Positions 27,903-36,821 of a stretch of DNA of 46,161 bases are shown one piece after another. Each line of letters starts with the position of its first letter. The stretch's first letter is position 1. The position numbers were made by a program, and so were the translations under genes. The notes under the pieces were generated by a model that saw only the letters and a program-made list of their open reading frames with translations, made no database searches and was not told where the DNA came from. Source of the stretch: Marinobacter sp. (GTDB lineage Bacteria > Pseudomonadota > Gammaproteobacteria > Pseudomonadales > Oleiphilaceae); NCBI GenBank assembly GCA_029264995.1, contig JAJUKC010000010.1, positions 1 through 46,161 on the forward strand, in the 5' to 3' direction.

Positions 27903-28364
27903 TCAGTGGCTCCCGGTGGAGCCAAAGCCACCTTCGCCCCGGTCACTGGCATCAAATTCGGTCACAATCTCGAAATCCGCCTGTACCACAGGCACCAGCA
28001 CCATCTGGGCAATACGTTCACCCACCTCGATGGTGAATGGCGTCTGGCCCCGGTTCCAGCAGGACACCATCAACTCGCCCTGATAGTCGGAATCAATCAA
28101 CCCCACCAGATTACCGAGCACGATCCCGTGTTTGTGCCCGAGCCCGCTACGGGGCAGGATCATGGCGGCCAACTCCGGGTCGGCAATATGCACAGACAGG
28201 CCGGTGGGAATCAAAAAGGTCTCGCCCGGCATGATGGTCTTGGCTTCTTTCAATGCCGCCCGGAGATCAAGGCCTGCAGAGCCTTCCGTGGCATATTCGG
28301 GAAACGGAATCCCGGTGCCAATGCGGTCATCCAGAACCCGTACCTGAAATTTTCTTTTGCTCAT
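27903..28364 (-). CDS. dut: Deoxyuridine 5'-triphosphate nucleotidohydrolase Dut
   Basis: The 153-residue trimeric dUTPase has all five family motifs: [48 protein letters not shown] and the P-loop-like [10 protein letters not shown] at the C-terminus. It hydrolyses dUTP to dUMP, keeping uracil out of DNA and feeding thymidylate synthesis. Its ATG overlaps the coaBC stop codon (ATGA, 28361-28364). Confidence 0.97.
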   Translation of the reverse strand: MSKRKFQVRVLDDRIGTGIPFPEYATEGSAGLDLRAALKEAKTIMPGETFLIPTGLSVHIADPELAAMILPRSGLGHKHGIVLGNLVGLIDSDYQGELMVSCWNRGQTPFTIEVGERIAQMVLVPVVQADFEIVTEFDASDRGEGGFGSTGSH

Positions 28365-29575
28365 GCCTGTTCAATCCTGTTGCTGTGGTCTGCAATCAAC
28401 GCCACCAGACGGGCAGCGATCGACTGTTTGCTTTCTGGCCCGATGGATTCCGACCCCTCAGGCCAGAACACCGTAACCGCATTACGGTCGCTGCTGAAGC
28501 CGAGCCCGGGCACGGACACATCATTGGCGACAATCATATTGAGTTTCTTGCGTTGCATCTTGTCGGTCGCATAACGCGCCACGTCCGTGGTCTCGGCCGC
28601 AAAGCCGACCGTGAACGGCGCATCGGCCCGGGCCGCGATGGTCGCCAGGGTATCGGGGTTCCGGACCAGCGAAAGACTCATGTTGTCGTTGGTTTTCTTG
28701 ATTTTCTCGCTGGCGGACACCTCGGGCCGGTAATCCGCCACGGCGGCCGTGGCGATAAAGATATCGCAGCCTTCATCGACCGCTTTGCTGGCAGCTTCGA
28801 GCATTTCCTGAGCAGTACTGACCGGCCGGAGATCAACCCCCGCCGGCACCGCCAGACTGACAGGCCCGCTGATCAGCACCACCTCGGCCCCGGCGGCAAC
28901 GGCCGCACTGGCCAGGGCGTAGCCCATCTTGCCCGAGCTGTGATTGGAAATGTAGCGCACGGGATCGATCGGCTCCCGCGTTGGCCCGGCCGTGACCACC
29001 AGGCGCTTGCCCGACAGCGGCCCGGTCGTTTCAGCCACGCCTTCTCCGTTTACCAGACGCGCCAGACGTTCCGGCTCCAGCATGCGCCCCGGACCGGTAT
29101 CGCCGCAGGCCTGCTCGCCCTGACCCGGCCCCCACAGGGTAATCTGCGGATCTTCCATCAACAGCGCCAGGTTCCGCTGGGTACGAAAGTTCTTCCACAT
29201 GGCCTGGTTCATCGCGGGAGCCAGCGCTATCGGCGCTTCGGTGGCGCAACAGACCGTCGTCAACAGGTCATCGGCCAGCCCGTGGGCCAGCCGGGCCATA
29301 AAATCCGCAGACGCCGGCGCCACCACAACCTGATCGGCCCACTTGGCCAGCTCGATATGCCCCATGCCAGCCTCGGCTTCCGGGTCGAGCAGGGATGTGC
29401 GTACCGGTTCGCCACTCAGAGCCTGATAGGTTAACGGCGCAACAAATGCCTCCGCACCACGGGTCATGACAACCCGGACTTCGTGCCCCGCTTTTTTCAG
29501 CAGCCGAACCAGCTCCGCACTTTTATAGGCGGCAATACCACCGGTAATTCCCAACAATATTCGCTTGGCGGTCAT
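28361..29575 (-). CDS. coaBC: Bifunctional phosphopantothenoylcysteine decarboxylase/synthetase CoaBC
   Basis: The protein has about 404 residues. The N-terminal flavoprotein decarboxylase domain shows [39 protein letters not shown] and [12 protein letters not shown]. The C-terminal synthetase domain shows [40 protein letters not shown] and the substrate-binding region [15 protein letters not shown]. Together they make 4'-phosphopantetheine from phosphopantothenate and Cys for coenzyme A. The ATG at 29575 has GGAG five bases upstream; the frame stays open to 29800, but that part runs into the radC promoter region. coaD lies separately at 39618-40100. Confidence 0.96.
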   Translation of the reverse strand: MTAKRILLGITGGIAAYKSAELVRLLKKAGHEVRVVMTRGAEAFVAPLTYQALSGEPVRTSLLDPEAEAGMGHIELAKWADQVVVAPASADFMARLAHGLADDLLTTVCCATEAPIALAPAMNQAMWKNFRTQRNLALLMEDPQITLWGPGQGEQACGDTGPGRMLEPERLARLVNGEGVAETTGPLSGKRLVVTAGPTREPIDPVRYISNHSSGKMGYALASAAVAAGAEVVLISGPVSLAVPAGVDLRPVSTAQEMLEAASKAVDEGCDIFIATAAVADYRPEVSASEKIKKTNDNMSLSLVRNPDTLATIAARADAPFTVGFAAETTDVARYATDKMQRKKLNMIVANDVSVPGLGFSSDRNAVTVFWPEGSESIGPESKQSIAARLVALIADHSNRIEQA

Positions 29576-29747
29576 GCGGGCTCCGTAATCCCGTAAAATG
29601 AAAGAGTTATAAGATAGCATGCCGAGCGCAGGCGGGCAGCCTGCCAGCGCCCCTGTTCGTTTACCAAATGTTACCTTTTGGAGTAACCTTTGTAATTTCG
29701 AGAACCCGGTGCAGGACGCATCCCCCAAAACCAGCAAGGAAGCAACC

Positions 29748-30422
29748 ATGACCTCCAGCCATTGGCCCGCCGATGAGCGGCCCCGTGAGCGATTGCTCAC
29801 TCACGGCCCTGAATCCCTGTCTGACGCAGAACTCCTGGCCATTTTCCTGCGCACCGGCACCACCGGCATGCCGGTGATGGCCCTGGCCCGACACCTGATC
29901 ACCGAATTTTCCGGACTGCGCGGCCTGATGACCGCCTCCCGCCGACAGTTCTGCGAGGTCAAAGGCCTGGGCACCGCCAAGTACGCCCAGGTGCAGGCTG
30001 CCATGGAAATGGCGAGGCGAGTGATGGACGAGCCTCTGCGCCAGGGCGACCCGCTGCGTTCACCGGAGGATACCCGGCGCTTTCTCACCAGCCGTTTAGG
30101 CACTTATCCTCATGAAGTGTTCGCTGGTCTATTCCTGGACAATCGCCACCGGGTCATTCAGTACCGGGAACTGTTCCGGGGCACGATCGACGGCGCCGCC
30201 GTCTATCCCCGTGAGGTGGTACGCCAGGCTCTGGAGGACAATGCCGCCGCGGTCATCTTTGCCCACAACCATCCGTCCGGCGTGGCCGAGCCAAGCCAGG
30301 CTGACATTTCCCTGACCCGCCGGCTGAAAGAAGCCCTGGGACTGGTCGATATCAGGGTTCTTGACCATATGGTTATCGGCCACGGTGAGGTAATATCCCT
30401 CGCTGAACGTGGATTGATGTAG
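29748..30422 (+). CDS. radC: RadC family JAB-domain protein
   Basis: The 224-residue protein has an N-terminal helix-hairpin-helix-like region ([20 protein letters not shown]) and a JAB/MPN metalloprotease-like domain with [18 protein letters not shown] (the HxHPSG motif plus Asp) and [20 protein letters not shown]. Despite the historical name, a role in recombination repair is not supported and the function remains unclear. The start at 29748 has AAGGA nine bases upstream. It is divergent from coaBC and upstream of rpmB-rpmG, as in Pseudomonas and E. coli. Confidence 0.93.
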   Translation: MTSSHWPADERPRERLLTHGPESLSDAELLAIFLRTGTTGMPVMALARHLITEFSGLRGLMTASRRQFCEVKGLGTAKYAQVQAAMEMARRVMDEPLRQGDPLRSPEDTRRFLTSRLGTYPHEVFAGLFLDNRHRVIQYRELFRGTIDGAAVYPREVVRQALEDNAAAVIFAHNHPSGVAEPSQADISLTRRLKEALGLVDIRVLDHMVIGHGEVISLAERGLM

Positions 30423-30470
30423 CCCCGTGAAGGATACCGCCCCGAAACTGGCCAAATTCCCAACAATTTT

Positions 30471-30499
30471 TTGCGTTGGTCGGCCAGTTCTGGTATAAA
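30471..30499 (+). promoter_or_regulatory. Probable promoter of rpmB-rpmG
   Basis: TTGCGT at 30471-30476, a 17-base spacer and TATAAA at 30494-30499 preceded by TGG (extended -10). Transcription would start near 30506, leaving a leader of about 135 bases before rpmB, long enough to hold regulatory structure. Confidence 0.6.
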
Positions 30500-30642
30500 A
30501 GCGTCCCTTTCTGGCGGCGTCTGGCGAGCAGCGTTCTGTTTCAGAAGCGCAAACCGGCAGCAGGTATGGCTCCGGAGCAACCAGAGACGCATTAAAAACG
30601 AATTCGTATTGATAGAGACCATTGCTCAGGTCGGAGGCAAGT

Positions 30643-30879
30643 ATGTCCAGAGTTTGTCAGGTTACCGGTAAGCGTCCGGTTACCGGTAACAACGTTTCCC
30701 ACGCGATGAACCACACTCGTCGTCGTTTTCTGCCGAATCTGCAGAACCACCGTTTCTGGGTTGAGTCCGAGAAGCGTTTCGTGAAGCTGCGCGTTTCCAC
30801 CAAGGGCATGCGCATCATCGACAAAAAAGGCATTGACGCTGTGCTGGCCGATCTTCGTGCCCGCGGCGAGAAAGTTTAA
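30643..30879 (+). CDS. rpmB: 50S ribosomal protein L28
   Basis: The 78-residue basic protein begins [20 protein letters not shown] and continues [20 protein letters not shown], the full-length L28 pattern. I use the ATG at 30643, which has GGAGG five bases upstream; an in-frame ATG at 30622 is not supported. L28 is a component of the large ribosomal subunit. It is followed by rpmG 11 bases later in the universal rpmB-rpmG order. Confidence 0.98.
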   Translation: MSRVCQVTGKRPVTGNNVSHAMNHTRRRFLPNLQNHRFWVESEKRFVKLRVSTKGMRIIDKKGIDAVLADLRARGEKV

Positions 30880-30890
30880 GGAGCCGCATC

Positions 30891-31046
30891 ATGCGCGAGA
30901 AAATCAAGCTGGTATCTTCAGCAGGCACTGGTCACTTCTACACGACCAAAAAGAACAAGCGTAACACCCCGGAAAAAATCGAGATCAAAAAGTACGATCC
31001 GGTTGTCCGTAAGCACGTTGCGTACAAGGAAGCCAAGATCAAGTAA
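30891..31046 (+). CDS. rpmG: 50S ribosomal protein L33
   Basis: This 51-residue protein starts [20 protein letters not shown] and ends [10 protein letters not shown]. It is the Cys-free form of L33 ([17 protein letters not shown]), so it does not bind zinc. AAGGAG lies seven bases upstream of the ATG. A strong bidirectional terminator follows at 31063-31090. Confidence 0.98.
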   Translation: MREKIKLVSSAGTGHFYTTKKNKRNTPEKIEIKKYDPVVRKHVAYKEAKIK

Positions 31047-31062
31047 TTGGTCCTGCCTCCAC

Positions 31063-31090
31063 AAAAAACCCGGCATCTGCCGGGTTTTTT
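31063..31090. terminator. Bidirectional intrinsic terminator
   Basis: An A-run plus CCCGGCA (31063-31075), a two-base loop and TGCCGGG plus a T-run (31078-31090) form a perfect hairpin flanked by A6 and T6. It serves rpmG on the plus strand and the convergent phosphatase gene on the minus strand. Confidence 0.9.
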
Positions 31091-31115
31091 ATTGCCTGAA
31101 CATACCAGACAAGAC

Positions 31116-31976
31116 TCAGAACGTTTCCAGATAGCCCTTGGGCAACGCCACATCCATGGCAATGGGAAGGTGGTCGGAGACCGGGTAGCTCACCACTTCA
31201 GAGCGCCGGATTTCCAGCGAGGGACTGACAAGAATGTGGTCAAGCGCTTTTTCCGGACGCCAGCTCGGGAAGCTGTGAGCGGTATCAGGCAGAGGTATCA
31301 GATCGGTTTCTTTCAGCGGTGTTCGCGTCAGCAACTGCTCGGCGTGGGCATTCATATCCCCCATCAGCACCACATGCCGATAGCTCGCAATCTGCTCACG
31401 GATAAATCCAAGTTGCTTCTGCTGGGCCGACTTGCTGAGAGAGAGATGCATCAGAACCAGTACCAGCGGGTCTTCCTCATCCCCGTAGCGCGCAATGATG
31501 GCGCCACGTCCGGGAATCAGCCCCGGCAACTTGTGCTCGGTGACATCCAGCGGGCGGAAACGGCTCAACAGGCCATTACTGTGCTGGGCAATCTGGCCGA
31601 GGTTACGATTTAATTGCTGATACCAGTAAGGAATCCCGGCCGCCTCGGCCAGGTATTGCACCTGATTGATGTAACCACTGCGGAGACTGCCGCCATCACA
31701 CTCCTGCAGGGCAACCACATCGTACTGGCTGAGCAGGGTGGCAATCCGATCCAGGTTTTCGTAGCGCCGGCGATTGGGCAGAAAATGCTGCCAGCTGCGG
31801 GTCAGGTAATGGTGATAGGACGAGGTATTGATACCCACCTGAATATTGAATGTGAGCAGTCGAATATGCCGGTGGGCCTCGAACGCCGGCACATGCTCGC
31901 TCCCGGAACTGGCACCCCGGGAGCTTTCCTGATTTCTGAGTATACCGTTCAGCTGGTTACGGATTCGCTTGTACAT
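31116..31976 (-). CDS. Endonuclease/exonuclease/phosphatase (EEP) family protein
   Basis: The 286-residue protein carries the EEP catalytic pattern: LLTFNIQVGI (metal Asn), VVALQECDGGS (metal Glu), LMHLSLSKSAQ, HVVLMGDMNAHAEQLL (Asp and Asn), ALDHILVSPSL and PVSDHLPIAMDVAL (catalytic His). No signal peptide is seen. Substrates in the family range from DNA to phospholipids, so this remains open. It lies 55 bases downstream of dsbA on the same strand and may be co-transcribed. Confidence 0.88.
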   Translation of the reverse strand: MYKRIRNQLNGILRNQESSRGASSGSEHVPAFEAHRHIRLLTFNIQVGINTSSYHHYLTRSWQHFLPNRRRYENLDRIATLLSQYDVVALQECDGGSLRSGYINQVQYLAEAAGIPYWYQQLNRNLGQIAQHSNGLLSRFRPLDVTEHKLPGLIPGRGAIIARYGDEEDPLVLVLMHLSLSKSAQQKQLGFIREQIASYRHVVLMGDMNAHAEQLLTRTPLKETDLIPLPDTAHSFPSWRPEKALDHILVSPSLEIRRSEVVSYPVSDHLPIAMDVALPKGYLETF

Positions 31977-32031
31977 TGTCAGCCGCTTCTCCGGTCAACC
32001 CCATCCAGCGCCCGGCGAATCGCATGGTGCC

Positions 32032-32670
32032 TTATTCAGCTCCGCTGCGCTCTTTTTCCGCCAGATACTCGACCACCTTCAGGGTGTTTTCGTGACTACC
32101 CGCCATGGAGGCACTTACCACGTACTTGCCATCAACCAGCATAGTCGGTGTACCGGTAATGCGCGCGCCACGAATCTTGGCCTGGGCCTGCTGCACTCTG
32201 GCACGCACCCCGAAACTGTTGTAGTTTTCCAGAAACTTCTCGGCGTTCACGCCATACCCGGCAACAAAATCAGCCAGAGCTTCCGGGGTATTGAGGGGGC
32301 GGCGCTCTCCGGCCAGGGCATCGAACAGCGCGTCATGCACCTTGTCCAGCTCGCCCATGGCCTCAAGGGCATAGAATGCGTAGGCATGCGGCTCCCAGCT
32401 GCGACCCAGTGCCGCCGGCAGCTTCACATAGTTGATGTAGTCCGGAGCCTCCGCTTCCCAGGCTTCAGCCAGCGGCTTGAAGTTGTAGCAGTGCGGACAG
32501 CCGTACCAGAATACTTCCGCCACTTCGACACCGTTATCCGATGCCGTTCTTACCGGATTATCCAGTACCCGGTAATGTTCACCAGCCACCCAGGGCTGGG
32601 CATGGACCAGGGAAGCAGCAGACAACAGTGAAAGCGCCAGAACGGCGGAAGACGTCAGGGTTCTGATCAT
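32032..32670 (-). CDS. dsbA: Thiol:disulfide interchange protein DsbA
   Basis: The 212-residue protein has a Sec signal peptide (about 1-24, ending VHA) and a thioredoxin-fold domain with the active site FWYGCPHCYNF (Cys58-Pro-His-Cys61). The cis-Pro segment is RITGTPTMLVDGKYVV. It oxidises Cys pairs in periplasmic proteins. I start at the ATG at 32670 with GGAG seven bases upstream rather than at 32691. The upstream region has a candidate sigma-E-type promoter. The dsbA, cytochrome c4, engB neighbourhood is shared with Pseudomonas. Confidence 0.95.
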   Translation of the reverse strand: MIRTLTSSAVLALSLLSAASLVHAQPWVAGEHYRVLDNPVRTASDNGVEVAEVFWYGCPHCYNFKPLAEAWEAEAPDYINYVKLPAALGRSWEPHAYAFYALEAMGELDKVHDALFDALAGERRPLNTPEALADFVAGYGVNAEKFLENYNSFGVRARVQQAQAKIRGARITGTPTMLVDGKYVVSASMAGSHENTLKVVEYLAEKERSGAE

Positions 32671-32707
32671 CGGGAATCTCCGAGCCATCAATGAATTTTA
32701 ACGGGGA

Positions 32708-32735
32708 TTATGACCCAGGGATGCGAAAAAGTTCC
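32708..32735 (-). promoter_or_regulatory. Candidate sigma-E/AlgU-type promoter of dsbA
   Basis: On the minus strand GGAACTT (32735-32729) is followed after 15 bases by TCATAA (32713-32708). The first element is a perfect match to the extracytoplasmic stress sigma factor -35 consensus, and the second is close to TCTGA/TCAAA. The predicted start would leave a leader of about 30 bases before the dsbA ATG. The CATAAT could also serve the main sigma factor. Confidence 0.4.
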
Positions 32736-32793
32736 ACCGGAGGGCCAAAGGAATGCGTTACCGAACGGTTAGGTATTATGAATACCGGATACC

Positions 32794-32818
32794 AAAAACC
32801 CCGCCGAGGCGGGGTTTT
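32794..32818 (-). terminator. Intrinsic terminator of cytochrome c4 gene
   Basis: CCCCGC (32799-32804) and GCGGGG (32809-32814) form a GC stem with a four-base loop. On the minus strand it is followed by a run of five T. It lies 23 bases past the cytochrome stop codon and separates it from dsbA. Confidence 0.85.
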
Positions 32819-32841
32819 CAGTCGTAACTGACGGCTGTCGA

Positions 32842-33450
32842 TCAGTTCAGGCCGGATACGTAGCTGGCCACCGCCTCAATCTCAGCGTCTGTCAGCTTGG
32901 AGGCAACATCCATCATGATGCCGGCATTCGCGCCTCCGGCGCGCTCACCCGCCCGGTAAGCTTTCAACTGCTTGATAACATATTCTGCAGTCTGTCCGCC
33001 CAAGGCAGGGTAACCCGCCGGCTCGTTGCCAATGCCGGAGGGGTTATGGCAACCGGAACAGGCCGGTACACCGGAGGCCATGTTGCCGCCGCGGTACAGT
33101 GCCTGACCCTGCTCAACCAGATCCGGATTGGCCTGACCAACAACCATTTCCTGGCTGTTGAAGTAAGCAGCCAGATCCTGCAAATCCTGATCGGACATGG
33201 CGTTGAGCAGGCCCGTCATTTCAGGAATGGCACGATCCCCGGATTTGATGTCAACCAGCTGGTTGTACAGATATTTCTCGCCCAGACCGGACAGTTTTGG
33301 ATACACAGCCATTACCGGCTTGGCTCCGCCCTGACCATGACAGCCCGCACACACTGCTGCGTTCTGTTCACCCGCTGCCGGATCTCCTGCCCCGTGAGCC
33401 ATCGCTGTAAGGCCAACTCCGAGAACAACTCCTGCGATCAGTCTTTTCAT
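32842..33450 (-). CDS. Cytochrome c4, periplasmic di-heme cytochrome
   Basis: The 202-residue protein has a signal peptide (about 1-20, AMAHG/AG) and two heme-binding CxxCH motifs: CAGCH (Cys34, Cys37, His38) and CSGCH (Cys131, Cys134, His135). Candidate axial Met residues lie in IPEMTGLLNAMS and NAGIMMDVA. The two halves are homologous class I cytochrome c domains, as in cytochrome c4. It passes electrons to terminal oxidases in the periplasm. The ATG at 33450 has GGAG five bases upstream; the frame is open to 33585 without support. It is divergent from engB. Confidence 0.94.
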   Translation of the reverse strand: MKRLIAGVVLGVGLTAMAHGAGDPAAGEQNAAVCAGCHGQGGAKPVMAVYPKLSGLGEKYLYNQLVDIKSGDRAIPEMTGLLNAMSDQDLQDLAAYFNSQEMVVGQANPDLVEQGQALYRGGNMASGVPACSGCHNPSGIGNEPAGYPALGGQTAEYVIKQLKAYRAGERAGGANAGIMMDVASKLTDAEIEAVASYVSGLN

Positions 33451-33632
33451 GCTCGCTCCGCTTCTCTCATCTTTGCATCTTGAAAGTATTCTTCGTTGTG
33501 CAGCCGGCAGGCACTGGGTCGTCAGGTGCAAAACCGGGGCATACAGCGGCAACGCGAGGCGTCCCGCCGGAAATTGGTGTAGCATTATACATTAATCGCC
33601 GATAACTGAAATCCAAAGGAACACCAACCGTC

Positions 33633-34277
33633 GTGGACCCTGATCTGACTCAAAAAAGCCTCTCGTTCAACAGCGCCCGTTTTCTCATCAGCGCCTCCAA
33701 ACTGGACGAATGCCCACCCGACCATGGCGCCGAAGTTGCCTTTGCCGGCCGCTCCAACGCTGGCAAATCCAGCGCTCTGAACGCCATCACCGCCAACGGC
33801 AAACTGGCCCGCACCAGTAAAACCCCCGGTCGCACCCGGCTGATCAACTTTTTCAGCCTGAACCGGGAACATGCTCGCCTGGTCGATCTGCCCGGTTACG
33901 GCTATGCGAAAGTGTCCCGGGACATGAAAGACGACTGGCAACAGCATCTCGGCCACTACCTGAATGATCGACGCTGCCTGCGTGGCCTGGTTCTGGTGAT
34001 GGACATCCGGCACCCGCTCACCGACTTTGACCAGATGATGGTGGAATGGTGTGAACATAACCACCTGCCGCTGATGATTCTGGCGACAAAAGCCGACAAA
34101 CTGAAATTCGGCCAGGCCAAAACCGCCATGCTGGGGATTGCGAAAAAACTGAAGGAGTATCAGTGCGTGGAGCACCTGATCATGTTCTCGGCCACTTCCA
34201 AACGCGGAGTAGACGAATGCCGGGAAGCGCTGACCCAGTGGCTTGAAGCCGAAGAACAGGCACCGATTGAGGCATAA
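33633..34277 (+). CDS. engB: Ribosome biogenesis GTP-binding protein EngB/YihA
   Basis: The 214-residue GTPase has the EngB motifs: G1 [17 protein letters not shown]2/G3 [14 protein letters not shown] and [13 protein letters not shown]4 LATKADKL and G5 FSATSKRG. It assists assembly of the large ribosomal subunit. It starts at a GTG (33633) with AAGGA about nine bases upstream. The poly-T tract of a minus-strand terminator overlaps its stop codon, so a convergent transcript ends against this gene. Confidence 0.95.
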   Translation: MDPDLTQKSLSFNSARFLISASKLDECPPDHGAEVAFAGRSNAGKSSALNAITANGKLARTSKTPGRTRLINFFSLNREHARLVDLPGYGYAKVSRDMKDDWQQHLGHYLNDRRCLRGLVLVMDIRHPLTDFDQMMVEWCEHNHLPLMILATKADKLKFGQAKTAMLGIAKKLKEYQCVEHLIMFSATSKRGVDECREALTQWLEAEEQAPIEA

Positions 34278-34306
34278 AAAAGCCGGCCTGACAGAAGACA
34301 GGCCGG
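34276..34306 (-). terminator. Intrinsic terminator, minus strand, abutting engB
   Basis: CCGGCCTG (34283-34290) and CAGGCCGG (34299-34306) form an eight-base-pair stem. On the minus strand it is followed by a T-run (34281-34276). The plus strand has no T-run after the hairpin, so this is directional. No protein gene ends close by on the minus strand; the nearest stop codon is 174 bases away. Confidence 0.8.
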
Positions 34307-34440
34307 TGAAAACGTCAGGGTTTGCGACGTGCTATGAGCCTCTGAAACCACAGAGGCCGAAAACCTGAGAACTCACTCAGGAGACGCAGGGAGTGTCCGG
34401 TTCCCAACGTCGTAATCTCTGACTGCACCACTCCCGAAAA
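34276..34440 (-). ncRNA. Candidate small RNA or structured 3' region at the Spot 42/ErsA locus
   Basis: Between the TetR stop codon and the minus-strand terminator lie three stems: 34338-34344 with 34351-34357 (seven bp), 34364-34369 with 34376-34381 (six bp), and 34389-34395 with 34429-34435 (seven bp). A further six-base complement (34325-34330 with 34408-34413) could form a pseudoknot. In E. coli the region beyond engB (yihA) holds Spot 42 convergent to it, and in P. aeruginosa the same interval holds ErsA. Orientation and position match here; the sequence does not obviously match Spot 42. I find no convincing promoter, so a 3' UTR-derived RNA of the TetR gene is an alternative. The 5' end is a guess. 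Confidence 0.4.
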
Positions 34441-34479
34441 GTTCAATTTTCGATCAATTCTTGACCAGACCCGCCGAAC

Positions 34480-35157
34480 TCATGCCTCAACACCGGAAAT
34501 ACCCTGGGCTTCCGGCAAAGTAGGGCGATACTTTTCTCGCAATGCCAGCACCCGCTCACGATACTCCGGCGTGAGATAGGGGACTTCAAGGGTCAACACC
34601 TGATAGATCCCCTGCTTTAACTCAGTCAGCGACAGACTGGCGGGTTCCTCGGCCGCATGCGCCGTCTTCAGGAACGCCATCCAGTTGGTAATCACCAGCC
34701 AGACATTCAGTGACATGGCCGAACGCAGGTCCTCCGGCTGGGGCTGGATAATGCCGGCATCCGCCAGCTTTCCGAAAATCCGGTTGATGGCCGCCAGGCA
34801 GCGATTGGTGAATTCCCGGTAGTCCTGGCGCAGCCGCGGGTCACTGTCGAGCAGGTATTCCAGATCCCGGTGGAAGAAACGATAGCTCCAGAGACCGTCA
34901 AACACCGACTCCAGATAGAAGGTCATGTCCTCCAGCGTCATCGGCCGGTCTTCGGGGATATCCAGGTAATAATCCACCAGCTTTTCATATTCCTGAAAAA
35001 TCTCGTAGATGATGTCGGACTTGTTGCGGAAGTGGTAATACAGATTACCCGGCGATATCGCCAGGTGCGCGGCAATGTGATTGGTGGTGATGTTGCGCTC
35101 ACCCCTTTCATTAAACAGCTCCAGGCTGGATAACAGTATCTTGTCTCTGGTTTTCAT
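34480..35157 (-). CDS. TetR family transcriptional regulator
   Basis: The 225-residue protein has a TetR DNA-binding domain (RDKILLSSLELFNERGERNI, then TTNHIAAHLAISPGNLYYHF and RNKSDIIYEIF) and a helical ligand domain rich in aromatic residues (GLWSYRFFHRDLEYLL). It is divergent from the aldehyde dehydrogenase gene and equivalent in position to P. aeruginosa PA0367. It most likely represses its own gene and the dehydrogenase through the palindrome at 35228-35243, with a hydrophobic acid, aldehyde or acyl-CoA as effector (inference). I prefer the ATG at 35157. Confidence 0.9.
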   Translation of the reverse strand: MKTRDKILLSSLELFNERGERNITTNHIAAHLAISPGNLYYHFRNKSDIIYEIFQEYEKLVDYYLDIPEDRPMTLEDMTFYLESVFDGLWSYRFFHRDLEYLLDSDPRLRQDYREFTNRCLAAINRIFGKLADAGIIQPQPEDLRSAMSLNVWLVITNWMAFLKTAHAAEEPASLSLTELKQGIYQVLTLEVPYLTPEYRERVLALREKYRPTLPEAQGISGVEA

Positions 35158-35218
35158 CGTCACGCCGGTGTTTGTTGTTATCACGGTCACGGATGGCCTA
35201 AAGAGCCATCCGGCTTTC

Positions 35219-35248
35219 TTGACTGCCTAGAGTATATACTCTAATAAT
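35219..35248 (+). promoter_or_regulatory. Promoter with TetR operator upstream of aldehyde dehydrogenase
   Basis: TTGACT (35219-35224) and AATAAT (35243-35248) are good -35 and -10 boxes with an 18-base spacer. A perfect 16-base palindrome, TAGAGTATATACTCTA, fills 35228-35243 between them. The site is 70 bases from the TetR start and 95 from the dehydrogenase start, so one bound dimer could block both directions. Confidence 0.75.
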
Positions 35249-35337
35249 ACCCCCAAGCGCAAATCGCACAGATTTTGGCCAACGACAATAACCGACTGCC
35301 AGCGCAGGTCGCTCCGGGCAGTCAGGGGGAGAGAATC

Positions 35338-36783
35338 ATGGGTGCCACCGTCGTCCAGCTCACTGAGAGCAAAAAGCAGATCCAGCACACGCATCGGGTC
35401 TTTGAGGACCAGAAAAAGGCGTTCCGCAACAATCCGATGCCGTCCCTGACCGAGCGCAAAGAGAATCTCAAGCGCCTGAAACGGGCGCTTCTTACCCATC
35501 AGGATCGTCTGGTCGAGGCCATCGACCGGGATTTCAGCTGTCGCTCCAAAGACGAATCCCTGATTGCCGAAGTCATGCCGTCGATTCAGGGCATCAATTA
35601 CACTCTGAAGAATCTCGGCGACTGGATGAAACCTTCCAAGCGTCATGTCTCGGTGCTGTTCCAGCCCGCCAGCAACAAGGTCTATTACCAGCCCAAAGGG
35701 GTCGTGGGCGTCATCGTGCCCTGGAACTACCCACTGTATCTGGCGGTCGGTCCGCTGGTCGCTTCCCTGGCCGCTGGCAACCGCACCATGATCAAGATGT
35801 CGGAATTCACTCCGCACACGTCGGCCCTGTTCAAGGAGATCATCGAGTCGATGTTCCCGGAGGATCTGGTGTCGGTGATCACCGGCGAGGCCGATGTGGC
35901 CGCCGATTTCTCCCAACGGCCGTTCGATCACCTGCTGTTTACCGGCTCTACTTCAGTGGGCAAGCTGGTGATGCGCGCGGCGGCTGAAAATCTGACCCCG
36001 GTAACCCTGGAGCTCGGCGGCAAGTCCCCGGCCATTGTGTCGCCGGATGTACCCATGGAAGATGCGGCCCAGCGTATCGCCTTCGGCAAGGCCTTCAATG
36101 CTGGCCAGACCTGCGTGGCACCTGACTATGTGCTCTGCCCTGCCGACCGGGTGCAGGCGTTCGTGGATGAATTCCGGGCACGGTTTGCCGAGATGTACCC
36201 GAGCCTGCGGGATAACGACGACTACACGGCCATCATCAATGAGCGCCAGTACCATCGTTTGCAGGGCTATCTTGAGGATGCCAGGGCCAAGGGGGCTGAA
36301 CTGGTGGAGATCAATCCCGCCAACGAGAATATGAAGGACGGTACCCGGAAGATTCCGCTGACGCTGGTGTTGAAGACCACGCCAGACATGAAGGTGATGC
36401 AGGATGAAATTTTCGGTCCAATCCTGCCGATCATCAGTTACGGCAGTCTGGACGAGGCGATCCATTACATCAATGACCGGCCACGGCCGCTGGCGCTGTA
36501 TTTCTTTGGCTATGACAAGTCCCACCAGCAGCATGTGGTGGACAACACCCATTCTGGCGGCATGTGCATCAATGATGCCCTGATGCATGTGGCCCAGGAC
36601 GACCTGCCGTTCGGTGGGATTGGTGATTCCGGTATGGGGCACTATCACGGTAAGGAAGGTTTCCTGACCTTCTCCCATCACCGTGCGATTTTCACCAAGC
36701 AGAAGTTCAACAGCGGCAAATACGTGTATGCGCCCCATGGTACGACGGCGCATCGGTTGGTGTATAAGCTGTTTATTCGCTGA
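35338..36783 (+). CDS. Aldehyde dehydrogenase, coniferyl aldehyde dehydrogenase type
   Basis: The 481-residue protein has the NAD-binding and catalytic signatures of the ALDH superfamily: VGVIVPWNYPLYLAVGPLV, FTGSTSVGKLVMRAA, VTLELGGKSPAIV (catalytic Glu near residue 223), FNAGQTCVAPDYVL (catalytic Cys near 258) and DEIFGPILPI. The FGGIGDSGMGHYHGKEGF ending and total length fit the coniferyl-aldehyde/long-chain aldehyde branch. It probably oxidises the aldehyde produced by the neighbouring GMC oxidoreductase. GGGGAG lies about eight bases upstream of the ATG. It corresponds in position to P. aeruginosa PA0366. Confidence 0.9.
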   Translation: MGATVVQLTESKKQIQHTHRVFEDQKKAFRNNPMPSLTERKENLKRLKRALLTHQDRLVEAIDRDFSCRSKDESLIAEVMPSIQGINYTLKNLGDWMKPSKRHVSVLFQPASNKVYYQPKGVVGVIVPWNYPLYLAVGPLVASLAAGNRTMIKMSEFTPHTSALFKEIIESMFPEDLVSVITGEADVAADFSQRPFDHLLFTGSTSVGKLVMRAAAENLTPVTLELGGKSPAIVSPDVPMEDAAQRIAFGKAFNAGQTCVAPDYVLCPADRVQAFVDEFRARFAEMYPSLRDNDDYTAIINERQYHRLQGYLEDARAKGAELVEINPANENMKDGTRKIPLTLVLKTTPDMKVMQDEIFGPILPIISYGSLDEAIHYINDRPRPLALYFFGYDKSHQQHVVDNTHSGGMCINDALMHVAQDDLPFGGIGDSGMGHYHGKEGFLTFSHHRAIFTKQKFNSGKYVYAPHGTTAHRLVYKLFIR

Positions 36784-36821
36784 CAAAACACGCCTGCCCG
36801 CTTGGCTGGGAGCAAGGCCAA

